Below, one piece after another: positions 1-5,412 of a stretch of DNA of 6,096 nt. The notes under the pieces are model-generated. The model did not search any database and was not told the origin of the DNA. It worked only from the letters and a program-made list of their open reading frames with translations. The position numbers were made by a program, and so were the translations under genes. This DNA comes from Balneolales bacterium (GTDB lineage Bacteria > Bacteroidota > Rhodothermia > Balneolales > Natronogracilivirgulaceae), in assembly GCA_007131625.1 (NCBI GenBank), contig SLQC01000373.1:1-6096 (forward strand), written 5' to 3'. The number at the start of each line of letters is the position of its first letter. Position 1 is the first letter of the stretch.

Positions 1-2
1 CG

Positions 3-638
3 GGTGATACCAAAGTTGTGAACAGGGGTAAATGTGACAAAATTTTTATTACTACGGCAGGTATTGGATCGATTGATGAGACGCTTGAGCACATGGTTAA
101 TGGAACAAAGGTGAAAGAAGGTGACAGGATCATTGTAAACGGTTTTATAGCGGATCATGGCATTGCCATTCTTGGTGAACGGGAATCGCTGAAGTTTACC
201 ACACCGGTAATTTCCGATGCGACCTGTCTTAATGGTCTCATAGGTGACATTATCTCAATTTATGATGTTCATTTCATGCGTGATGCTACCCGTGGCGGAG
301 TGGCCACTGTGTTGGCTGAGTTGGCGGTGAACCTGCAGACAGGTATAACAGTTGAAGAAGATGCCATTCCCGTCCGGGAAGAGGTGAAAGGAATTTGTGA
401 AGTATTCGGATATGATCCCCTTTACATAGCCAATGAAGGCAAAGTGGTGATGGTGGTGCCCGGGGAACTGGCGGAAGATGTTGTCGAGCGACTTCGGCAA
501 CATCCACTTGGTGGCAACAGTGCGATCATTGGGACGGTAACCGGCAAACCTGTCGGCAAAGTGGTACTGAACACTGAAATCGGAGGAAGACGTTTTCTGG
601 ATATGCTTACCGGTGAACAATTGCCGAGGATATGTTAG
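3..638 (+). CDS. hypE: HypE, [NiFe]-hydrogenase maturation protein (C-terminal part, 5' truncated by window edge)
   Basis: HypE works in the cytoplasm with HypF. HypF carbamoylates the terminal cysteine of HypE, and HypE dehydrates this group in an ATP-dependent step to a thiocyanate that supplies the CN ligands of the [NiFe] active site. Seen here: the reading frame is open to the left edge and begins with the family's GDTKVV motif, so the GTG at 18 is an internal codon and not the start. Further along are ITTAGIG, the MRDATRGGVA segment (the second position of DPTRGG is usually Pro, here Ala), and the diagnostic C-terminus PRIC, whose last Cys is the carbamoyl acceptor. About 211 residues are visible; the full family is roughly 330-350, so about a third lies outside. 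The protein looks intact and functional. Other hyp genes probably lie upstream, but that cannot be seen. The stop TAG is at 636-638. The PurM-like fold also occurs in SelD and PurM, but the PRIC tail settles the call. Confidence 0.96.
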   Translation, partial: GDTKVVNRGKCDKIFITTAGIGSIDETLEHMVNGTKVKEGDRIIVNGFIADHGIAILGERESLKFTTPVISDATCLNGLIGDIISIYDVHFMRDATRGGVATVLAELAVNLQTGITVEEDAIPVREEVKGICEVFGYDPLYIANEGKVVMVVPGELAEDVVERLRQHPLGGNSAIIGTVTGKPVGKVVLNTEIGGRRFLDMLTGEQLPRIC

Positions 639-734
639 CCTCAAGATGTTTATCTTATGCACTTTGTATGATATTCATCACATAAAAAAAATAGTGTCCC
701 GTTAATCCAATTTTCAGATTCCGGATGGTGAGTT

Positions 735-752
735 AAAGATTAAGGAATCTTT
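735..752. repeat. Short perfect palindrome in the hypE-kinase intergenic region
   Basis: Arms aaagatt (735-741) and aatcttt (746-752) pair perfectly around the 4-nt spacer aagg. No T-run follows, so it is not a typical intrinsic terminator. It lies about 25 bp upstream of a weak promoter candidate for the kinase gene, so a protein-binding site is possible. A 7-bp A/T-rich palindrome can also occur by chance. The rest of 639-910 holds no gene that I can support. Confidence 0.3.
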
Positions 753-777
753 GGAACCGCAAGACACGTCCAACTGT

Positions 778-809
778 TTGAAATAACCATAGTACAACGA
801 ATATCATTG
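778..809 (+). promoter_or_regulatory. Possible Bacteroidota-type promoter for the kinase-regulator operon
   Basis: TTG at 778-780 (inside GTTTG) is followed after 21 bp by TATCATTG at 802-809. This is one mismatch from the TAnnTTTG -7 element described for the Bacteroidota primary sigma factor, whose -33 element is TTTG/TTG. Transcription would begin about 95 nt before the ATG at 911. The motif is short and degenerate, and the taxonomic placement is itself inferred, so this is only a candidate. Confidence 0.22.
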
Positions 810-910
810 TCGGAATTACCATAGGTTCCATTCGTAACGGATCGGTTTTTCCGGTTAGGCGGAACGGTGGCATCCAAAGCTACTGAAGATGACAAATTAA
901 CAGTAATTGC

Positions 911-2485
911 ATGAAAAATAGTAAAAGCAAGGGTAATGCATCGGAACTTTCGTTTCTCAGGCTTCAACAGGAGGCCATATCAGTCCTTGCCAAAGAGTTT
1001 CTGACTGGTGAAAGAGACGAAACTATGTACGAACGGGTGGCCCGGTCGGTGAGCAATGTCCTGCAGGTCGACGGGTGTCTGTTTCTGTTGATTAAATCGT
1101 CGGAGAAACAATATCAGGTGCTGGCGTCATGCGGACTCTGCAACAAAAGCGAACATGAACTAACCGAGCTGATCGATGATGTCCAGTTGCGGAAAAGTCT
1201 GGAGAGTACAGAAATTCAAATGGTTCCCGATTATAAAAGTTCCTCAGGATCCGGTCCGCTTCGCAAGCAGTGTTTTGAAGATTTTCGATCAAGTATGAGT
1301 GTTCAAATTCCCGGTAACCCGGAAGCTCTGGGAGTTATAGCCGTTTACCGCACCAAACCCGGCTTTTTCGAAGAAGTACAACAGGGTTTTTTAAAAACCA
1401 TCTCCAATATGCTGGCTGGGGCCCTGGTACGGGATGCCAAGGAATTGGCACTGAAAGAAAGCGAAGCCAGGTCGAAAGCGATTCTCAAAACTGCTGTGGA
1501 CGGAATTATCACAATTGACGATACCGGTATGATCACCCTGTTCAATCAAGCTGCACAGAAAATGTTTGGTTACCGGGAAGAGGAGGTGACCGGAAATAAT
1601 GTCAGAATGCTCATGCCGGAACCGTATAAGAGTGAACACGACAAGTATTTGGAAAACTACAAAAAGACCGGTGCAAAAAAGATTATCGGTATCGGGCGTG
1701 AGATGACCGGGCTTCGCAAGGATGGGTCGACCTTCCCACTCTATCTGGCGGTAAGTGAGTTCCAAATGGGGAACAAGCGAAGTTTTACAGGTATTGTACG
1801 TGATATCACCGATCAGCGAAAACTGGAAATGGAAGTTCTGCAGATAAGTGACCACGAACGGCGCCGGATTGGACAGGATTTACATGACGGGTTGGGACAG
1901 ATGTTGACGGGTATCGGTTTGATGAGTCAGGGTTTGGAAAAGAAGCTTCGGAAAGTGAGTCCGGGTTATGCCGATCAGGCCAATGAAATCACCAACCTGA
2001 TCCGGGAAGCGGATAACTATGCAAAAAATCTCTCCAGAGGACTGTTACCTGTTGATTTTGAGGTACGCGGACTGGTGACTTCGCTGGAGCGGCTGGCGGT
2101 CAATGCAGAGCGGTTATTTGGTATCAAATGCAGTTTTCAGGAATTTAATTCCCCGATTTTTCATGACAACTCCGTTGTGGAGCATCTCTTTCGCATCGCC
2201 CAGGAAGCGATCAGCAACGCCGTGAAACACGGTCAGGCCGGTGTCATACGCATCGAGCTGGGTTCGGATGAAGAATTTGCCGTACTGCGAATTGTAGATG
2301 ATGGCAAGGGGTTTTCGGAAGAGTGGGAGAAAAACAAAGGTTCCGGTATTGATATCATGCGATTCCGTACGCAACTGATCGGTGCTAACCTGAATATTCA
2401 CAATCTGGATGGTGGAGGCGTAGCGCTTATATGTTTGCTGCCGAGAACAGAAACCGTCTATCACACAGACGAATCACAGGATTAA
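911..2485 (+). CDS. FixL-like heme-PAS sensor histidine kinase (GAF-PAS-HisKA_3-HATPase_c)
   Basis: A 524-residue soluble sensor kinase; no membrane segment or signal peptide is visible. Domains in order: GAF, about residues 20-175; a short coiled linker; PAS, about 190-305; HisKA_3 dimerisation domain, about 308-380, with phospho-acceptor His325 in the LHDGLGQ motif; HATPase, about 415-512, with N-box Asn436, G1 box DDGKGF (464-468 region) and G2 box GSGI (477-480). The PAS closely resembles the oxygen sensor FixL. MLMPEPY, EHDKY and IIGIGRE..TG are all present, with His243 at the position of the FixL proximal heme ligand and Arg263 exactly 20 residues later, as in FixL (His200/Arg220, Bradyrhizobium numbering). 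Heme O2 sensing is therefore well supported but not proven; what the GAF domain binds is unknown. ATG 911 is the first Met after an in-frame stop at 890-892. The response regulator follows after 34 bp, so the two are co-transcribed and probably partners. NreB-like and DevS-like kinases share the HisKA_3 catalytic part but not this PAS. Confidence 0.93.
   Translation: MKNSKSKGNASELSFLRLQQEAISVLAKEFLTGERDETMYERVARSVSNVLQVDGCLFLLIKSSEKQYQVLASCGLCNKSEHELTELIDDVQLRKSLESTEIQMVPDYKSSSGSGPLRKQCFEDFRSSMSVQIPGNPEALGVIAVYRTKPGFFEEVQQGFLKTISNMLAGALVRDAKELALKESEARSKAILKTAVDGIITIDDTGMITLFNQAAQKMFGYREEEVTGNNVRMLMPEPYKSEHDKYLENYKKTGAKKIIGIGREMTGLRKDGSTFPLYLAVSEFQMGNKRSFTGIVRDITDQRKLEMEVLQISDHERRRIGQDLHDGLGQMLTGIGLMSQGLEKKLRKVSPGYADQANEITNLIREADNYAKNLSRGLLPVDFEVRGLVTSLERLAVNAERLFGIKCSFQEFNSPIFHDNSVVEHLFRIAQEAISNAVKHGQAGVIRIELGSDEEFAVLRIVDDGKGFSEEWEKNKGSGIDIMRFRTQLIGANLNIHNLDGGGVALICLLPRTETVYHTDESQD
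1478..1825 (+). other. FixL-type heme-binding PAS domain inside the kinase
   Basis: Residues about 190-305 of the kinase. The candidate proximal heme ligand is His243 (codon CAC at 1637-1639). The Arg that in FixL moves to hydrogen-bond bound O2 is Arg263 (CGT at 1697-1699). FixL positions 206 and 214 (Arg and His in the Bradyrhizobium protein) are Asn249 and Lys257 here. Position 214 is known to vary among FixL proteins, so this does not exclude heme binding but may shift ligand affinity. FixL numbering is from memory. Confidence 0.82.
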
Positions 2486-2519
2486 ACGGTGTGAAACAGA
2501 AAATGGCCGGATTATTAAT

Positions 2520-3170
2520 ATGAGTATAAAAATTCTGATTGTTGAAGATCATCCCCTTATGCAAAAGGGGATTCAAATGACGCTGGAATCCGAAATGGAT
2601 TTTGAAGTAATCGATATGGTTTCTTCAGCTGAAGAAGCGATGAAATCAGTCGGAAAAGTCAAACCGGATTTGGCCATCATCGATATCTCTCTGCCGGATA
2701 TGAGCGGCATCGAACTGATCAAATTCTTCCGGACACACGAACCTGATCTCAGGATGTTGGTGGTATCCAGACACGATGAAGAATTGTTTGCTGAGAGATC
2801 CATTCGTGCTGGTGCAAGAGGGTATATCATGAAGATGCAGGCAGGTGAACAGATCGTCTCTGCTGTAAGAAAAATTATGAACGGAGGAATTTTTCTGAGC
2901 GATAGTATGAGTAACAAGATGCTCATGGGAATGGCATCCGGTGCTGAAAACCAGGTAATGTCACCCTACGAACGGCTCAGTGACCGTGAACTGGAGGTCT
3001 TCCGGATGACTGGACGTGGTTTGACAACCAAAGAAATATCCGAAAAACTCCGGGTCTCATCCAAAACCGTCGATTCCTACAAAGCCCGTATCAGGGAGAA
3101 ACTGAATATTGACAACAGCTCCAATCTGTTGAAAGAAGCGGTTCAGTGGGTAAGAGAAAAAGAGAGTTAG
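2520..3170 (+). CDS. NarL/FixJ-family response regulator (REC + LuxR-type HTH), partner of the upstream kinase
   Basis: A 216-residue transcription factor. The receiver domain (about 3-120) has acidic residues Glu9/Asp10, phospho-acceptor Asp55 in the IIDISLPDMSG segment, Ser83 as the switch Thr/Ser and Lys105 as the conserved lysine. A linker (about 121-148) leads to a LuxR/GerE-type helix-turn-helix (about 150-210) beginning LSDRELEVF, with recognition helix around VSSKTVDSYKARI. Family length is typical (205-220). It lies 34 bp after the kinase and is read as its cognate output; HisKA_3 kinases normally pair with NarL-type regulators. The start ATG has no Shine-Dalgarno, only an A/T-rich leader (attattaat). 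The target genes are not known; a perfect palindrome 6 bp after its stop is a candidate site for this protein. A specific gene name (fixJ, nreC) is not justified by sequence alone. Confidence 0.95.
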   Translation: MSIKILIVEDHPLMQKGIQMTLESEMDFEVIDMVSSAEEAMKSVGKVKPDLAIIDISLPDMSGIELIKFFRTHEPDLRMLVVSRHDEELFAERSIRAGARGYIMKMQAGEQIVSAVRKIMNGGIFLSDSMSNKMLMGMASGAENQVMSPYERLSDRELEVFRMTGRGLTTKEISEKLRVSSKTVDSYKARIREKLNIDNSSNLLKEAVQWVREKES

Positions 3171-3176
3171 ACTCAT

Positions 3177-3195
3177 TGTAGGGGATTTCCCTACA
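3177..3195. promoter_or_regulatory. Perfect palindrome tgtaggg-N5-ccctaca, candidate operator (or hairpin terminator)
   Basis: Arms tgtaggg (3177-3183) and ccctaca (3189-3195) pair perfectly around gattt. No T-run follows (tagcgcg), so an intrinsic terminator is less convincing, though a hairpin ending the kinase-regulator transcript is possible. The core TAGGG-N5-CCCTA resembles, with one extra spacer base, the GC-rich TAGGG-N4-CCCTA site I recall for NreC, a NarL-family oxygen/nitrate regulator of staphylococci. It lies 198 bp upstream of the outer-membrane protein gene. No second copy was found by eye in the other intergenic regions. Confidence 0.45.
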
Positions 3196-3317
3196 TAGCG
3201 CGTGGGGTCATTGCCTGCATGAAAATCAGGGTATTGCCTATTACATTTGGACCCTTAATCCGGGATATTTGAATTGTCCTGAAAAAACAGAAGCATATGG
3301 AACATATATAATTACTG

Positions 3318-3350
3318 TTTGTCAATGGACTGGCAATGACAAAATGACAA
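3318..3350. repeat. Small inverted and tandem repeats upstream of the outer-membrane protein gene
   Basis: tttgtca (3318-3324) and tgacaaa (3337-3343) form an inverted repeat with a 12-bp spacer. Overlapping it, aatgacaa occurs twice in tandem (3335-3342 and 3343-3350). Both lie 45-75 bp before the ATG at 3394, where a promoter or operator would be expected. A TATAAT hexamer sits at 3307-3312 but has no recognisable partner -35. An imperfect direct repeat, gggtcattgcct (3205-3216) and gggtattgcct (3229-3239), lies further upstream. Confidence 0.3.
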
Positions 3351-3393
3351 TACAAACTACCTTTTACAATCAATTCTATTAAAAAAAATCATT

Positions 3394-4641
3394 ATGAAAA
3401 CACTATCATTCCTGCTCATGACACTATTTATTGCAGTAACTGGAGCAGCTGCCCAGGATATGGGTCCACTTCAGTATTATAATGCAAATGACAAAACCGG
3501 GCTGAATATTTTTGAAGCACCCAAAACTACAGATGTGGAATTTGACGGACTTCGAGTCCGAATCGGTGGATCCAACACTTTGCAGTTCCAGGGAATTACA
3601 CAAAGCGGCGCTTCCGAGGATCTCCATGATCTGGCACCCAACTTCAACCTGGCTACATCCAACCTTGACCTTGATGTGCAGCTTGGCAATGGCCTGCGCA
3701 TGCACCTGAGAACGTATCTTTCATCACGCCACCACGCAGAAGCCTGGGTGAAAGGCGGTTACATGCAGGTCGACAGGCTCGATTTTATTCAGGAAGGATT
3801 TCTCTCTGATGTGATGGATCGCGTGTCGATTAAAGTCGGACACATGGAAGTCAACTACGGCGATGCTCATTTCCGCAGATCTGATAACGGTATGGCCATA
3901 CATAACCCGTTTGTCGGTAACTACATCATGGACTCCTTCACCACTGAAGTTGCCGGCGAAGTGTACTACCAGCACAATGGACTTCTTGCCATGGTCGGTG
4001 TGACAAATGGCAAACTCAATCAAAGCACTGTGAAAACCGATCCGATGACCAAGCCTTCCTTTGTCGGGAAACTTGGTTTTGACCGGCAAATCGACCAGGA
4101 CCTCAGAGTACGGTTGACCGGTTCGATTTATACGACATCACAAACAGCCGGTGTTAATCTGTACACCGGTGACCGTGCGGGTGCCCGTTATTATGATATC
4201 ATGGAAGACAACCGCATGAGTGGTCGCTACAACCCTGGTTTCAGTGCTCGGGGAGTGGGTGGCGAAGTCACAGCTCTTATGATCAACCCATTCGTCAAGT
4301 ATCAAGGACTTGAGTTCTTCGGCCTTTTCGAGCATGCATCCGGTGGAGCACCCAATGTAGATAATCATTCTGTACAACAATACGGTGCCGAGCTGGTTTA
4401 TCGCTTCGGATCAGATGAAGATTTCTACTTCGGCGGACGTTACAATCTTGTAACCGGTGAGCGGGCCAATGGCGACGAGATCGACATCTCCCGGATCAAC
4501 ATCGGCGGCGGCTGGTTTTTGACCGACAATGTCTTGACCAAAATCGAGTACGTTACCCAACAATATGACGGATTCACCAGCGGTATCTGGGAAGACGGTA
4601 AATTCAGTGGTGTAGTTCTGGAAGCTGTAATAAGCTTTTAG
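3394..4641 (+). CDS. Predicted outer-membrane beta-barrel (porin-like) protein
   Basis: 415 residues. The N-terminus is a clear Sec signal peptide (MKT, hydrophobic 4-17, TGAAA, cleavage likely after Ala20 before Gln21). The mature part is rich in alternating polar/hydrophobic stretches typical of beta strands (for example 53-67 LRVRIGGSNTLQFQG, 237-248, 332-338, 344-351, 366-376, 404-415) and ends in Phe415, the usual C-terminal signature for outer-membrane barrel insertion. Length fits a 14-18-strand barrel. A central segment, KVGHMEVNYGDAHFRRSDNG (147-166), resembles the strand-turn of phosphate-selective-porin-like barrels (lgr...yGd), but I cannot assign a substrate. ATG 3394 is chosen for the signal peptide; it follows an A-rich leader without Shine-Dalgarno. 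It lies 223 bp after the regulator, so it probably has its own promoter, and it may be a target of that system. The YceI genes follow in the same direction after 147 bp. Confidence 0.8.
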   Translation: MKTLSFLLMTLFIAVTGAAAQDMGPLQYYNANDKTGLNIFEAPKTTDVEFDGLRVRIGGSNTLQFQGITQSGASEDLHDLAPNFNLATSNLDLDVQLGNGLRMHLRTYLSSRHHAEAWVKGGYMQVDRLDFIQEGFLSDVMDRVSIKVGHMEVNYGDAHFRRSDNGMAIHNPFVGNYIMDSFTTEVAGEVYYQHNGLLAMVGVTNGKLNQSTVKTDPMTKPSFVGKLGFDRQIDQDLRVRLTGSIYTTSQTAGVNLYTGDRAGARYYDIMEDNRMSGRYNPGFSARGVGGEVTALMINPFVKYQGLEFFGLFEHASGGAPNVDNHSVQQYGAELVYRFGSDEDFYFGGRYNLVTGERANGDEIDISRINIGGGWFLTDNVLTKIEYVTQQYDGFTSGIWEDGKFSGVVLEAVISF

Positions 4642-4696
4642 CGGGGGCACCTATCAGAGTGATTATAAATAAATTAATTAAACCGACAGAACTGCA

Positions 4697-4762
4697 ATGA
4701 AACATCCATGGCGTGTAAAACAACACACAATCACATGAATAAGCCATGGATGTTTCATGTGA
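4697..4762 (+). promoter_or_regulatory. Overlapping inverted repeats before the YceI genes, mutually exclusive RNA hairpins possible
   Basis: A perfect 16-bp inverted repeat pairs 4697-4712 (atgaaacatccatggc) with 4743-4758, around a 30-nt loop. A second perfect 9-bp repeat pairs tcacatgaa (4731-4739) with ttcatgtga (4754-4762). The two share 4754-4758, so in RNA only one can form at a time, and the left arm of the second lies in the loop of the first. No T-run follows the stem directly; a weak run of five T occurs at 4777-4781 region, just before the ATG at 4789. It could be a leader switch, a read-through terminator for the porin-like gene, or a dyad operator. An A/T-rich tract at 4662-4681 precedes it. 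Confidence 0.5.
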
Positions 4763-4788
4763 CCATATGAATCAAAATTTTTCAACTT

Positions 4789-5403
4789 ATGAAACTCAAA
4801 ACTGTTATTTCAGCATTATCGATCACACTTGCAATCAATGCGATGATTCCGATAACATCATTCGGCCAAAAGACTTACAGCATAACTGATGCGTCGACAA
4901 TGACAATCTACGGATCGGCAAATGTGACAGATTGGGAAGCAAAAGTAAAAACCATAACGGGCGAAGTTGTCGTCAGTATCCCCGATGGAAATGTTTGGGA
5001 TGGAGCCGATGCCTCCTGGTTTCAGAAAGTGAGCATCTCCATCCCTGTGGAAGATATCGATGCCGATTCTCGCAGGATGAACAACAATATGCACGATTAT
5101 CTGAAGGAAAGTGCATATCCCAACATCACCTACGAAATGAAAGAAGTGATGAAACTGGTTGTGTCCAATAATCCCGGTGCTACACTGATGGCAAAAGGGG
5201 AAATAATTGCAGCCGGTGTACCATTTGAAATCGAGCATGAAGTTAAAATCCGCAGCGGCAATAATGGACAGTTGATTGTTTCCGGATCAAAGGAACTCTT
5301 GATGACCGACTTCGGAATTGATCCGCCAACAGCCATGCTGGGATCTATACGCTCTCACGATAAAATGAACATAACGTTCGAACTTGTTCTTGAAACCCGT
5401 TAA
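4789..5403 (+). CDS. YceI-family periplasmic protein (complete)
   Basis: 204 residues. YceI-family proteins are secreted lipocalin-like beta-barrels that bind isoprenoid-type lipids such as polyprenyl pyrophosphates or quinone-like molecules; the physiological ligand of this one is unknown. Seen here: a signal peptide (MKLK, hydrophobic 5-22, cleavage likely after Gly26 before Gln27); an N-terminal strand with the YGSANVTDWEAKV motif (family: G.t.v.dw.a); SRRMNNNMHDYLKESAYPNI (94-113), the signature Mn..M...Lk...yP.I; and the C-terminal LLMTDFGIDPPTAMLG motif (170-185) followed by a final strand. Length is typical, with no sign of damage. ATG 4789 gives the signal peptide; no Shine-Dalgarno. 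It is 9 bp from the next YceI gene, so the two form an operon. The first half resembles the second gene only in the shared motifs, so the pair is an old rather than recent duplication. Confidence 0.92.
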   Translation: MKLKTVISALSITLAINAMIPITSFGQKTYSITDASTMTIYGSANVTDWEAKVKTITGEVVVSIPDGNVWDGADASWFQKVSISIPVEDIDADSRRMNNNMHDYLKESAYPNITYEMKEVMKLVVSNNPGATLMAKGEIIAAGVPFEIEHEVKIRSGNNGQLIVSGSKELLMTDFGIDPPTAMLGSIRSHDKMNITFELVLETR

Positions 5404-5412
5404 CAAAAAAAC

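Noticed and set aside
18..20. GTG at 18 as the start of the first gene
   Set aside because: The frame is open to the window edge and encodes the conserved GDTKVV motif of HypE before this codon, so the gene is simply truncated by the window.
643..656. Hairpin aagat-gttt-atctt after hypE as a terminator
   Set aside because: Only five A/T-rich pairs and no T-run follow; too weak to call.
740..967. Antisense open frame of 75 codons across the hypE-kinase gap
   Set aside because: It overlaps the kinase start, shows no recognisable motif and has a composition unlike a protein; treated as chance.
1391..1855. Long antisense open frame (154 codons) within the kinase gene
   Set aside because: It lies wholly within a clear GAF-PAS-kinase coding sequence, has no family resemblance, and reflects codon bias on the other strand.
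2520..3170. Naming the regulator fixJ or nreC
   Set aside because: REC plus LuxR-type HTH is shared by a very large family; the FixL-like sensor next door suggests an analogous role but does not establish orthology.
3228..3255. aggt/accct half sites (agggt at 3228-3232 and accct at 3251-3255) as a second operator copy
   Set aside because: The arms are only 5 bp and separated by 18 bp, unlike the compact 7-N5-7 palindrome; likely chance.
3512..3709. Alternate-frame 65-codon open frame inside the outer-membrane protein gene
   Set aside because: It is out of frame with a well-supported secreted protein and shows no domain or signal.
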